This document shows, in pieces, positions 43,345 through 51,672 of a stretch of DNA of 64,000 nt (its first letter is position 1; each line of letters begins with the position of its first letter). Origin of the DNA: JAQVCM01 sp040403095 (GTDB taxonomy: Bacteria > Bacteroidota > Bacteroidia > Flavobacteriales_D > Crocinitomicaceae). Under the pieces are notes generated by a model that saw only the letters and a list, made by a program, of their open reading frames with translations, had not been told where the DNA came from and did not search any database. The DNA is taken from contig JBBALI010000003.1 of NCBI GenBank assembly GCA_040403095.1, positions 62,001-126,000 of the forward strand. Reading direction: 5' to 3'. Position numbers and translations under genes: made by a program.

Positions 43345-44040
43345 TTATACTGCGACTAGTTCAGGAGAATTATAAATTGCACCAGGAGAAATTACCCATT
43401 CATCAAATGGAATATTATTGCCATAGCGTTCTTTCATCTTTTGTTTTACAATTTGAGAGGACAAATCAAATTCAATTAATTTTTGGAGTTTTCCAACCTG
43501 AATTCCTATAGCACGATCATAAACTTTCCAAATCAATTCAGAACAATAGATTTTATCATCGGACCATTCAAATGTTACGTCGTAATTTTTTCCAATAAAT
43601 TTATTAGCAACGTTTTTCATTTTTTCGATATTGACTTTTGTCAAAATTTGATTGGAATTCTTTAGCCTTTTGAGTTCATACATTTTATTTTTGCCATATG
43701 AAATCCATTTTTTTAATGGTGTTTTTTTTACTGGTTGGACTGCCTCATAAACTACAAATTCATTGCCATTTTTAAAAATAATCCCACAATGTGAAAAGGT
43801 GGAATTTGTAGCTAATTGAATGGCTTTACTTTGATTTGAAGTTGAAGATTGAAATATCAAATCACCTTCTTGAATTTCGGAATAATTTTCAGAGGCAGAG
43901 CTTAACGAACCTGCAGATTTAACTGATTGATTGAATGTTTCTTTCTGCTTATTTTCGATTTTTTGGACTTTTTTACGATCAAAATTTTGTTCGCAACCTA
44001 GAATTAGAAAAATAAAAAATAGTAGAAGGTGTTTTTTCAT
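43345..44040 (-). CDS. YiiX/YebB-like NlpC/P60-superfamily lipoprotein
   Basis: 231 residues from ATG 44040; a longer 252-residue form lacks a signal peptide at its front. The lipobox LILGC gives Cys 16. The permuted papain-like core has EGDLIFQSS (about 58-66), SHCGI with His 84, YEAVQP with Glu 99 and YCSEL with Cys 166, consistent with a catalytic Cys/His/Glu set. It may cleave peptides, amides or lipids at the envelope; the substrate is not known. Confidence 0.83.
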   Translation of the reverse strand: MKKHLLLFFIFLILGCEQNFDRKKVQKIENKQKETFNQSVKSAGSLSSASENYSEIQEGDLIFQSSTSNQSKAIQLATNSTFSHCGIIFKNGNEFVVYEAVQPVKKTPLKKWISYGKNKMYELKRLKNSNQILTKVNIEKMKNVANKFIGKNYDVTFEWSDDKIYCSELIWKVYDRAIGIQVGKLQKLIEFDLSSQIVKQKMKERYGNNIPFDEWVISPGAIYNSPELVAV

Positions 44041-44121
44041 GGTAAAAGTGTTTTCCAACAAGTAAAGAAAGGATATTCTTGTAAGTATGCACTTAAAAAA
44101 CATTTAATTAGGCACAAAAAA

Positions 44122-44189
44122 ACCTGAAAAGAGTTCATAAAAAACAACATTGATCCTTTGTTTTTTTGAGGTAGAAACTCTTTTCAGGT
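44122..44189 (-). ncRNA. Long hairpin with T run: candidate small RNA or 3' UTR terminator
   Basis: The outer stem has perfect 14-bp arms ACCTGAAAAGAGTT (44122-44135) and AACTCTTTTCAGGT (44176-44189). An inner stem AAAAAACAA/TTGTTTTTT (9 bp) is capped by a 10-base loop. On the minus strand seven T follow directly. It sits 109 bases after the DUF3109 stop and 81 bases before the lipoprotein start. It may be the terminator of an sRNA or of the upstream gene. Confidence 0.5.
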
Positions 44190-44298
44190 ACCTGCAAGGG
44201 TAAATAAAACCTAAGACGCACAATCGTTATTGTTTCGACTTAAAATATAGACGTCATTTTAATTTTAAAGGTTGGCAGTAAAATTTATTTTTTTGAAA

Positions 44299-44883
44299 TT
44301 ATTTATTTTTTTGCTTTTCTAGTTCTCGATCCACAATTTCCATTTCTTCATAAAACGCTTCACCATAAGCTCTAACGATGGGTTCTTTGAGGAATTTGTA
44401 CACTTTTACATTCAAGTGTTCTCCACATGCACATGCGGGTGCACAGATTTTCCATTCGTTGTAATTCAACGCTTCAAACTGGGCATATTTTTGCGCTCTA
44501 ATGGGATATAAATGACAAGAAATCGGTTTTTTGAAACTTGTTTTACCATCTTTATGCGCTTGTTCGATTGCACATTTGGTGATTCCTTTTTCGTCGAAAA
44601 ATACAAACGCACATTCTGCGCCATTTACTAATGTAGTTACAGGTTCATTGTCCCAATCCATATAGAAAACGCCCGTTTTGTCAACCTCTGCGATTCCTTC
44701 TGGTCGCATGTAGGGTTTGATAAATTCCAAATCATCTTCCAAAATTGCGATCTCTTCTTCTGTGATTGGCGCTCCCGCATCGCCTTCGATACAACAAGCA
44801 CCTTTGCAAGCATTTAAATCGCAAACGAACTTTTTTTCAAATAAATCTAAAGAAACGACTTTGTCTTGGATTTCTATTAACAT
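44299..44883 (-). CDS. DUF3109 family cysteine-rich protein
   Basis: 194 residues from ATG 44883. Two further upstream codon choices (TTG 44901) lie within the promoter. Cysteine motifs: CDLNACKGACCIEG (about 20-33), CAFVF, CAIEQ, ISCHLYPIR and CAPACACGE (about 149-157). The pattern resembles the zinc- or iron-sulphur-binding YkgJ/CxxCxxCC group. The function of the family is unknown. Confidence 0.88.
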   Translation of the reverse strand: MLIEIQDKVVSLDLFEKKFVCDLNACKGACCIEGDAGAPITEEEIAILEDDLEFIKPYMRPEGIAEVDKTGVFYMDWDNEPVTTLVNGAECAFVFFDEKGITKCAIEQAHKDGKTSFKKPISCHLYPIRAQKYAQFEALNYNEWKICAPACACGEHLNVKVYKFLKEPIVRAYGEAFYEEMEIVDRELEKQKNK

Positions 44884-44898
44884 GCAATGGAATTTTGG

Positions 44899-44906
44899 CA
44901 AAGGTA
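44899..44906 (-). promoter_or_regulatory. Promoter -7 box for the DUF3109 gene
   Basis: On the minus strand TACCTTTG matches TAnnTTTG. The ATG at 44883 follows about 15 bases later. Confidence 0.55.
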
Positions 44907-44914
44907 AACAAAAA

Positions 44915-44941
44915 AATAGCCACTCTATTGAAGTGGCTATT
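44915..44941 (-). terminator. Terminator of the large T9SS gene
   Basis: Perfect 10-bp arms AATAGCCACT and AGTGGCTATT with seven T following on the minus strand, just before the DUF3109 promoter. Confidence 0.8.
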
Positions 44942-44961
44942 GATCTGATTTTAATCTTATT

Positions 44962-47220
44962 TTATTTTCTAATCAAGTGCAAAAATCCGTGACCTTCTAA
45001 TACTTGATTGTTATAACCTGAAATTTTGTATTGAATAAAATAAACACCTTCGCTTACTTCCATTCCATTGGCTTTACCATCCCATGCTGGTGTTGGGTTG
45101 ATTCCACTTCCTGAGTATACAATATCACCCCAACGGTTAAAGATTGTAAACTCAACATTCAACGCATTGGTTGTCGTTAAGAAATAAGTTTCATTTGCTT
45201 TGTTTACATCTCCATCAGGCGTAAACACATTTGGAATTTCTACTGTTGGAATTGGGTATTGACAAGTTCCATCATTTAATTGAGCATTGGGATCGTAGTT
45301 GATTGCAACTGGATCTGTACAACCACAAACTGCTATTGTGATATTTACAAAGGAGGTATCACTACAGCCATTTGCACTTGCAATTAATCTTATAACTGAA
45401 TTTGCTGTATAAGTTTGTGTTTGAGAACTTAAATCATTCACATTCGCCGTTTGTCCATTTCCAAAATCCCAAGCGTAAGAGGTAGAATTTTGACTGTTAT
45501 TGGTAAACGTTACAGTCAAAGGCGTACAACCAGAAGACGCACTTGGTGAGAAGTTCGCGATGGGTGCTAAGTCTTGATTTACTAAAATACTGTCATTGAC
45601 TACACAAACATTGTCCGTAATTGTAAAGTAATACCAGCCTGCAGATAAATTCTGGAAAACGGATGCATTGATTGAGTTTGTGCTGTTTGCGCCTGGTCCA
45701 ATCCAATTGTAAATTGGTGTACCAGAAAATCCTGAAGCAAAACCAAGAACTGTTCCTGTAGGATTACATGCAGATGCTGGATATTGCAACATAGAATCAA
45801 TGGCCAAAGTTTGATTCAATGTAATAGTTACAGTATCTGTCATTTGAAATCCACATTGGTCTGTCGCAGTAACAATATAATTCGTTGGTCCATTTATTGA
45901 AACATCTCCAAACGCTGGACTTCCCGTTTGTCCATTACTCCAAGAGTAAGTATAGGGTGCAAAACCACCTGTTGCAGCGGCCGTCATTTGAATTGAATCA
46001 TTGGCACAGAGTGCAGTAGGATCGTTTTCGTTTATTGTAATATTTGGTTTGTCTAAAATATAAACAGTTCCTTCTGAAACCAAGGTATCGCCGCAAATAT
46101 TGACAATATAAACAGTCAAAGTTACTGACTCAGGACCTTCAGTCAATCCATCTTGAACAGGAGTAAGTGTTATAACCACTGTATCTTGTCCAGGTAAAAA
46201 TGTTACTGGATTTAACAATAAATTATAGTCAGTTCCTTCAATGGCAGTTCCTGTGATGTCATAATTCACAATTAAAGTGTCATCCATTTGAGTTTCCGGT
46301 CTTGTAAATATGAAATTGGCATCTGTACATCCTTCAATTACAGTAGAATCACCAGTAACTGTAGCAACGCTAACATCTACTGCATCAGATGTAAAAGAAC
46401 CTGATTGCAAAAGTACCCATGAATCAAAAGCTGTATCACCTCCATCTGCAACGGCAAATTTGAAATGATAACTTTCTCCGCAGACTACTTCAAAAGTAAT
46501 GTTCATCAAAACAGTCATTCCATCTGCTTGAAAATCTGCGCCTGGGGCATTGTTGAAATAAATATTATTGCTTGCCCAGTTCGGGTCTAAACTTGAACAG
46601 TTTGTTACAAACCCATTGCCACCCACTGTACCATTGTTAACTGTATTAATTGAAATGGGAATGTTTGTACCTGGAATTAATGCCAAATTGGTATTATTGT
46701 ATGTTCCGCCTCCAGCAGTTAATGCAGTAACGAAGAATCCAAAAACGTCATTTACAGAACCACATACATATTCGTTGTACTCTTCACTCCCGAAAAGGAA
46801 ATTGAAACTTACTGTGTTTCCAGCTGGGATAAAATCGAATTCTAATTTTCCAACATCAAAAGTTGAGAAGCCAGCAATAGCGTCCAAATCTGGGTCGTTA
46901 GATAAAGTACCACCAGTAAACGCAACGGTGCTACTTCCTGAGTTATTTGGACCAACCAAACCAGAAACAGCCCCACTCGCCATAACTAAGCCTGATGAAA
47001 ATGGAATTTGTGTTCCTGTGTAATTAAAACTTCCAATTTGATTTCCTGAATAACCTGTCAATCCGTTGTAAGTTACGTTCGAAACTTGTACACCCGGACC
47101 AATCAATACATTTTGAACATATTGAGCTGGAGTCATTGTGCTTGAGACAGTTACTTGTGCATTGACATGCGAGAAAATGTATAAAAAACCAACTAAAAGA
47201 AGTAATGATATTTTTTTCAT
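44962..47220 (-). CDS. Large secreted adhesin-like protein, choice-of-anchor L plus CHU_C (T9SS type B)
   Basis: 752 residues. A signal peptide covers about 1-21 and a choice-of-anchor L domain about 25-270 (VLIGPGVQVSNVTYNG, FLFGSEEYNEYVCG). A Calx-beta-like repeat covers about 285-390 (EGTDYNLLLNPVTFLPGQD), then Ig/SprB-like and PKD domains follow (about 395-630). A Ca-binding-like GCTDPVAINYDPNA lies near 635-650. The gliding-motility-associated C-terminal domain (about 660-752, IPNVFTPDGD, NRWGDIVY) is a type B sorting signal. It is probably displayed on the surface for adhesion or gliding. Confidence 0.9.
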   Translation of the reverse strand: MKKISLLLLVGFLYIFSHVNAQVTVSSTMTPAQYVQNVLIGPGVQVSNVTYNGLTGYSGNQIGSFNYTGTQIPFSSGLVMASGAVSGLVGPNNSGSSTVAFTGGTLSNDPDLDAIAGFSTFDVGKLEFDFIPAGNTVSFNFLFGSEEYNEYVCGSVNDVFGFFVTALTAGGGTYNNTNLALIPGTNIPISINTVNNGTVGGNGFVTNCSSLDPNWASNNIYFNNAPGADFQADGMTVLMNITFEVVCGESYHFKFAVADGGDTAFDSWVLLQSGSFTSDAVDVSVATVTGDSTVIEGCTDANFIFTRPETQMDDTLIVNYDITGTAIEGTDYNLLLNPVTFLPGQDTVVITLTPVQDGLTEGPESVTLTVYIVNICGDTLVSEGTVYILDKPNITINENDPTALCANDSIQMTAAATGGFAPYTYSWSNGQTGSPAFGDVSINGPTNYIVTATDQCGFQMTDTVTITLNQTLAIDSMLQYPASACNPTGTVLGFASGFSGTPIYNWIGPGANSTNSINASVFQNLSAGWYYFTITDNVCVVNDSILVNQDLAPIANFSPSASSGCTPLTVTFTNNSQNSTSYAWDFGNGQTANVNDLSSQTQTYTANSVIRLIASANGCSDTSFVNITIAVCGCTDPVAINYDPNAQLNDGTCQYPIPTVEIPNVFTPDGDVNKANETYFLTTTNALNVEFTIFNRWGDIVYSGSGINPTPAWDGKANGMEVSEGVYFIQYKISGYNNQVLEGHGFLHLIRK

Positions 47221-47374
47221 GTGATTTGTTTTTTTACAAGACTTTGAAACACAATATTTGGTTGCACGTCTTGAATATTATTGCGAAATTAATGTAATTT
47301 TGACAATTGTAAAACTTGAAAGTCAATTTTAAGTTTTATTGAACTGAAAATTACAAAATAATTCATAAAATAAC

Positions 47375-48763
47375 ATGGAAAATACGCAACATTTTATCCA
47401 AAATCACAAAGAACAATTTTTAAACGAATTGATTGATTTACTTAAAATTCCTTCCATTTCTGCTGATCCTGCATACGCAAAAAATGTGCATGATTGTGCG
47501 CAAATTGTGGCTACTCACTTGACTTCGGCTGGAGCTGACAATGTTCAAATCTTTCAAACTGCTGGTTATCCAATCGTTTATGGTGAGAAAATCATTGATG
47601 CTTCGTTGCCTACAGTTTTGGTTTATGGACATTACGATGTGCAACCTGCCGATCCAATCGAATTGTGGCATAGTCCAGCATTTGAACCAGTTATAAAAAC
47701 TACGCCCATTCATCCCGAAGGAGCGATTTTTGCGCGTGGTGCTTGCGACGACAAAGGACAAATGTTTATGCATGTCAAAGCTTTCGAAGCCATGGTGAAA
47801 TCGGGCGAATTGGCTTGCAATGCAAAATTCATGATCGAAGGTGAAGAGGAGGTTGGAAGTGCCAATTTGGGAATTTTTGTTGCTGAACACAAAGAACTAT
47901 TAAAAGCTGAAATCATTTTGGTTTCTGATACTGGAATGTTGTCAAATGATACGCCATCAATTACGACTGGTTTGCGTGGATTGAGTTATGTGGAAGTTGA
48001 AGTCACTGGTCCAAACCGTGATTTACATTCAGGTCTTTACGGTGGATGTGTGGCCAATCCAATCAATGTATTGACGAAGATGATTGCTTCCTTGCACGAT
48101 GAAAACAATCACATTACCATTCCAGGATTTTACGATAAAGTATTGGAACTTTCTCAAGCTGAACGCGCTGAAATGGCCAAAGCACCTTTCAGTCATGAAA
48201 AATATTGCGAAGCGTTAGATATTGAAAATGTGTATGGTGAAACGGGTTATTCTACGCCAGAACGTGGTTCAATTCGTCCGACTTTGGACGTAAATGGAAT
48301 TTGGGGCGGATATACTGGCGAAGGCGCAAAAACAGTAATCGCTTCCAAAGCATATGCGAAAATCTCCATGCGTTTGGTTCCTCATCAATTGCCTGACGAA
48401 ATTACTGAGCTTTTCCAAAAACATTTTGAATCGCTTGCACCAGCAGGAACGCGTATTGTGGTAACTCCGCATCATGGTGGTGATCCTGTAGTGACGCCAA
48501 TCGATTCTATCGGTTATCAAGCTGCAAGTTTGGCTTACGAAACGACTTTCGGGAAAAAACCAATTCCAGTAAGAAGTGGCGGAAGTATTCCAATCGTGGC
48601 TTTGTTTGAAAAAGAATTGGGATTGAAAACTGTGATGATGGGATTTGGTTTGGATTCTGATGCCATTCACTCTCCGAACGAACATTATGGTTTGTTCAAT
48701 TTTTATAAAGGAATTGAAACGATTCCATATTTCTACAAGCATTTTGCTGAATTATCCAAATAG
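47375..48763 (+). CDS. M20-family dipeptidase
   Basis: 462 residues. Zinc-site motifs are HYDVQP (His 86, Asp 88), RGACDDKG (about 121-128, bridging Asp) and IEGEEEVGS (catalytic/metal Glu, about 155-163), and the dimerisation lid domain follows. It resembles CNDP-type carnosine/cytosolic dipeptidases that hydrolyse Xaa-Xaa dipeptides. There is no signal peptide, so it is cytosolic. The next gene starts 9 bp after. Confidence 0.93.
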   Translation: MENTQHFIQNHKEQFLNELIDLLKIPSISADPAYAKNVHDCAQIVATHLTSAGADNVQIFQTAGYPIVYGEKIIDASLPTVLVYGHYDVQPADPIELWHSPAFEPVIKTTPIHPEGAIFARGACDDKGQMFMHVKAFEAMVKSGELACNAKFMIEGEEEVGSANLGIFVAEHKELLKAEIILVSDTGMLSNDTPSITTGLRGLSYVEVEVTGPNRDLHSGLYGGCVANPINVLTKMIASLHDENNHITIPGFYDKVLELSQAERAEMAKAPFSHEKYCEALDIENVYGETGYSTPERGSIRPTLDVNGIWGGYTGEGAKTVIASKAYAKISMRLVPHQLPDEITELFQKHFESLAPAGTRIVVTPHHGGDPVVTPIDSIGYQAASLAYETTFGKKPIPVRSGGSIPIVALFEKELGLKTVMMGFGLDSDAIHSPNEHYGLFNFYKGIETIPYFYKHFAELSK

Positions 48764-48772
48764 TTTTACGCG

Positions 48773-49246
48773 ATGAAAATAGTCAATTGGATTGCCATTT
48801 TTGTATTAATTTTCTCTTTACAAGGATGTTTTGAATTTGAAAATGTCGATTTCAAAGGCATTGAAAGTGTGAAGTTGCCCAAAATGGATGACAAAGAAAT
48901 TTTGGTTGATTTGAGTTTCAAATTGGAAAACCCCAATAATTTCAACATCAAATTGAAGCCATCACAGATTGATGTTTTCGTGTCTGACAAGAAAATGGGA
49001 ACAGTCCATTTAGACAAGAAAATTGTTTTCAAGAAGAAAAAGGAAAATGTGTACAGCACACAGATCAAAGTGAAATTGGAAGACGGTGCTTTCTTTTCAC
49101 TGTTTAAATTGGTGACGAAAGATGAAATTCCTGTAAGATTCAAAGGCAAAATCAAAGGTTCAGTTTTTGGAATTTCAAAAAAAATCGACATCGACCAAGT
49201 CAAAAATTTCAGTGGCAAAGATTTGAATTTCTTGAAAAAACCATGA
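48773..49246 (+). CDS. LEA type 2 (WHy-domain) lipoprotein
   Basis: 157 residues. A lipoprotein signal ends at LQGC (Cys 18), followed by a WHy/LEA14-like beta-sandwich with the pattern LSFKLENPNNFNIKLKPSQI (about 45-64). Proteins of this fold are linked to desiccation or stress responses. The bacterial role is uncertain. It overlaps the next gene by 4 bp and belongs to the M20 peptidase operon. Confidence 0.85.
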   Translation: MKIVNWIAIFVLIFSLQGCFEFENVDFKGIESVKLPKMDDKEILVDLSFKLENPNNFNIKLKPSQIDVFVSDKKMGTVHLDKKIVFKKKKENVYSTQIKVKLEDGAFFSLFKLVTKDEIPVRFKGKIKGSVFGISKKIDIDQVKNFSGKDLNFLKKP

Positions 49247-49800
49247 TTCCAAATTTTGAGTTCGCAGCTAACGGTTTAGCGACAAAAACATTCACAGCTT
49301 TGAATATTACTGATTTCAACGCTGCTTGTTTCCATGTTCAAAACTTAAAATACGGAAGAATTTCAAATCCTTCAGATTTCACTTTGGTCTTGAGAGAAAA
49401 CCAAGGAACATGCTCTTCAAAACACGGTTTGTTGGCGCTTTTAACAGAGGAAAATGCGCAAAGTGACATTCATTTGATGGTAGGTATTTTTTTGATGTCT
49501 GCTGAAACGCATCCAGCGGTCGGCCCGATTTTAGCTCAAAACGGTTTGAAATCCATTCCTGAAGCGCACGGATATTTTCGTTATAATGGAAAACGGTATG
49601 ATTTCACCGCAAAAGGCAAAAGCATCGAGACAATTGAGCCGTTTATCGTGAGAGAACAACGATGCGAGCCAAACCAAATGATTGAATGGAAACCCATGAT
49701 TCACAAACATTACCTTGAAGGCTGGCTCAAACGACAAAATCTTTCTTTTACTGCTGAAGAAATTTGGGAAATTCGAGAAGCTTGTATTGCGGTTTTGTGA
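49243..49800 (+). CDS. Conserved protein with a transglutaminase-like Cys/His/Asp pattern
   Basis: 185 residues, cytosolic. RENQGTCSSKHGLLALL places Cys 57 at the start of a helix, PEAHGYFRYNG gives His 109 and RYDF gives Asp 120. This is the spacing expected of a small transglutaminase/papain-like triad. I recall related hypotheticals sharing the GTCSxKH motif but no assigned activity. The enzyme class is inferred from pattern only. It is the last gene of the operon starting at 47375. Confidence 0.75.
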   Translation: MIPNFEFAANGLATKTFTALNITDFNAACFHVQNLKYGRISNPSDFTLVLRENQGTCSSKHGLLALLTEENAQSDIHLMVGIFLMSAETHPAVGPILAQNGLKSIPEAHGYFRYNGKRYDFTAKGKSIETIEPFIVREQRCEPNQMIEWKPMIHKHYLEGWLKRQNLSFTAEEIWEIREACIAVL

Positions 49801-49803
49801 GGG

Positions 49804-49850
49804 AGACATTAGACCAAAGACATTAGAAATTAGACTTTTTAATTGTCTTT
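49804..49850. repeat. 7-bp-phased AGAC tract
   Basis: AGAC at 49804, 49811, 49818, AGAA at 49825 and AGAC at 49832, exactly in 7-bp phase, then AATTGTCTT. It begins 4 bases after the stop codon of the preceding gene. Confidence 0.8.
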
Positions 49851-49904
49851 TTGTTTAAGAAATTCGATTCAATTTAAATTACCACTCTGACAACATTTAT
49901 CATA

Positions 49905-49912
49905 TAAATTTG
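49905..49912 (+). promoter_or_regulatory. Promoter -7 box
   Basis: TAAATTTG, exact consensus, 20 bases before the ATG at 49933. Confidence 0.55.
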
Positions 49913-49932
49913 TCTTACTAATAAACATTCGT

Positions 49933-50517
49933 ATGATTCGATTCCTATTTCTCTGCATTTTTCTGCCTCAATGTTTGCTTTCACAAAAAGATACGATTTT
50001 CAGCGCAGAAGAATATTGGAAAATCAATCTTAATAATCAACGTAGTATTAACAAATCGGGAATGTACACCTTGTTGGGTTGGTCTAGCACAAACATCATT
50101 GCGGGCACAATTGCTTCCACACAAACCGAAGGTTCAGCGCGTTATTTTCATCAAATGAACGCAATGTGGAATACGGTGAATTTGGGTTTATCCATTGGAG
50201 GTTTGTTGCAAGAGCGAAAACTTAAAATTAAAAGTCTTGAGGATCTAAACACCAGACAGAAAAAATTGGAAAAAATATTTCTCATCAATGGTGGCTTAGA
50301 TTTAGTTTACATGGGCGTTGGCACTGGATTGCTATTATCAAAAAATGATACGGACACCAAGCAAGGCTACGGACAAAGTTTATTGCTACAAGGTGGATTT
50401 CTGATGCTTTTCGACGGAACAATGTACTTTTTGCATAAAAGTAATCGGATCAGAGAATATAGAAATATAGATTTTAAGATTGGATTTCAGTCAATTGGAG
50501 TGCGATATTCTTTTTAG
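49933..50517 (+). CDS. Exported membrane-associated protein, unknown function
   Basis: 194 residues. A signal peptide covers about 1-17 (MIRFLFLCIFLPQCLLS). Several weakly hydrophobic Gly-rich helices follow (YTLLGWSSTNIIAGTIA, NGGLDLVYMGVGTGLLL, LLLQGGFLMLFDGTMYFL). The C-terminus FKIGFQSIGVRYSF ends in Phe, as in outer-membrane proteins. It matches a type of Bacteroidota-only hypothetical, possibly DUF6992. Location and role are uncertain. Confidence 0.7.
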   Translation: MIRFLFLCIFLPQCLLSQKDTIFSAEEYWKINLNNQRSINKSGMYTLLGWSSTNIIAGTIASTQTEGSARYFHQMNAMWNTVNLGLSIGGLLQERKLKIKSLEDLNTRQKKLEKIFLINGGLDLVYMGVGTGLLLSKNDTDTKQGYGQSLLLQGGFLMLFDGTMYFLHKSNRIREYRNIDFKIGFQSIGVRYSF

Positions 50518-50574
50518 GGAATAAGGCATAGGCACTAGGAAATATTGGGTTTTCGAAAGACAATCTTTCTAAAA

Positions 50575-50602
50575 ATCCAACGATCTAAAAATCGAATAAT
50601 CC
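50575..50602. repeat. Short 8-bp-phased ATC tract
   Basis: ATC at 50575, 50583, 50591 and 50599 within AATCCAAC-like units. Same phase length as the tract at 2483. Confidence 0.55.
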
Positions 50603-50656
50603 AAATTTTACCATTTTTTCACATTTAATTTAATCACCAATTAAATTTATTCATTT

Positions 50657-50673
50657 ACTTTGCAATTCAAAGT
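50657..50673. promoter_or_regulatory. Palindromic operator 1 (ACTTTG-N5-CAAAGT)
   Basis: ACTTTGCAATTCAAAGT overlaps the probable -7 element (TACTTTG), 11 bases before the ATG at 50684. Its core is the exact reverse complement of the core at 51626-51644. Confidence 0.65.
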
Positions 50674-50683
50674 GCTTTTAGCT

Positions 50684-51319
50684 ATGGATCAAAAAGAAAA
50701 AGATTATTTACAAGATTTAACGGAAATTCGTTCGATGATGGAAAAATCATCTCGATTTATTTCATTGAGTGGTTTGGCAGGTGTATTTGCTGGAGTTTTC
50801 GCCTTGGCGGGTTCGATTTCAGCGTATTACATCCTTAAAAATTTCTACATAGCCATTTGGTATGAAAACGATATCATCCAATTATCGAAAGATTTGGTGT
50901 TGCATTTGTTTTTAGTTGCGATGGCAGTATTGTTTTTGTCGCTGTTTTTCGGCTACTATTTCACCACCAAAAAAGCAAAGAAATTGGGCCATAAAACCTG
51001 GAACAAGACTTCGCGACTGATGCTTATCAACTTGGCTATTCCATTGTTTGCGGGTGGTATTTTTTGTGTTTCGCTTTTTCTGCATGGAAATCTAGGATTA
51101 ATCGCACCAACTACCTTGATTTTTTACGGTTTAGCCTTGGTAAATGGAAGTAAATTCACATTGAATGATATTAAATATTTGGGCTATTGCGAAATGCTTC
51201 TAGGTTTAATCGCCACTTTTTTCATCGGCTGGGGATTGTGGTTTTGGGCTTTCGGATTCGGAATTTTACACATTGTTTACGGAATTTCCATGTATTATAA
51301 ATACGAACACAAACAATGA
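50684..51319 (+). CDS. Integral membrane protein of a winged-helix operon
   Basis: 211 residues from ATG 50684. A TTG at 50660 would lie within the operator. Cytosolic residues 1-22 are followed by about six membrane helices, with no enzyme motif. The stop overlaps the regulator start by 4 bp (ATGA). In Bacteroidota such proteins regularly pair with a winged-helix regulator and a large DUF4153/4173 protein, as here. The function is unknown. Confidence 0.8.
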   Translation: MDQKEKDYLQDLTEIRSMMEKSSRFISLSGLAGVFAGVFALAGSISAYYILKNFYIAIWYENDIIQLSKDLVLHLFLVAMAVLFLSLFFGYYFTTKKAKKLGHKTWNKTSRLMLINLAIPLFAGGIFCVSLFLHGNLGLIAPTTLIFYGLALVNGSKFTLNDIKYLGYCEMLLGLIATFFIGWGLWFWAFGFGILHIVYGISMYYKYEHKQ

Positions 51320-51609
51320 AAGATTTTATCAGTCAGCTAAATAAGTCCTTCGAAAGTCGGATAAGACTGGGAATCATGTCGGTCTTAATGGTCAATGAAT
51401 CAATCGATTTTTTGAGCCTCAAGGAGATGTTAGATGCCAGTGATGGAAACATTGCCAGTCACGTCGCTGCACTAGAAAAAGCGGAATATTTGACCATCGA
51501 AAAGAAATTTGTAGGGAAGAAAACCAGCACAACCTACACCATTACTCCGTTTGGAAGAGAAGCATTTAACCAACATTTAAACGCCCTTGAACAACTTTTA
51601 AAACGCTAA
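51316..51609 (+). CDS. Winged-helix transcriptional regulator (MarR/ArsR-like)
   Basis: 97 residues. A single winged-helix domain has LSLKEMLDASDGNIASHVAALEKAEYLTIEKKFVGKKTSTTYTITPFGREAF, the pattern of the HTH_27/YjgH-type family. It has no ligand domain. It sits between two genes whose upstream regions carry matching CTTTG palindromes, so it most likely controls both and itself. Confidence 0.9.
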   Translation: MKDFISQLNKSFESRIRLGIMSVLMVNESIDFLSLKEMLDASDGNIASHVAALEKAEYLTIEKKFVGKKTSTTYTITPFGREAFNQHLNALEQLLKR

Positions 51610-51625
51610 TATTTTTTTGAACTTA

Positions 51626-51644
51626 CACTTTGAATTGCAAAGTG
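51626..51644. promoter_or_regulatory. Palindromic operator 2 (CACTTTG-N5-CAAAGTG)
   Basis: CACTTTGAATTGCAAAGTG, 7-bp arms, 28 bases before the ATG at 51673. Both operators are followed by the same CTTTTA. The asymmetric centre is inverted relative to operator 1. Confidence 0.65.
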
Positions 51645-51672
51645 CTTTTAATTTTAACTAAAAATAAAAACC

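Noticed and set aside
44160..44200. GTTTCTACC on the minus strand, as in purine riboswitches
   Set aside because: The other conserved loops and stems of the purine aptamer are missing, and a preQ1 or TPP fold cannot be completed either.
50516..50540. AGG-spaced tract after the membrane protein gene
   Set aside because: Spacing is 8, 6 and 7 bp, so it is not strictly phased like the other tracts.
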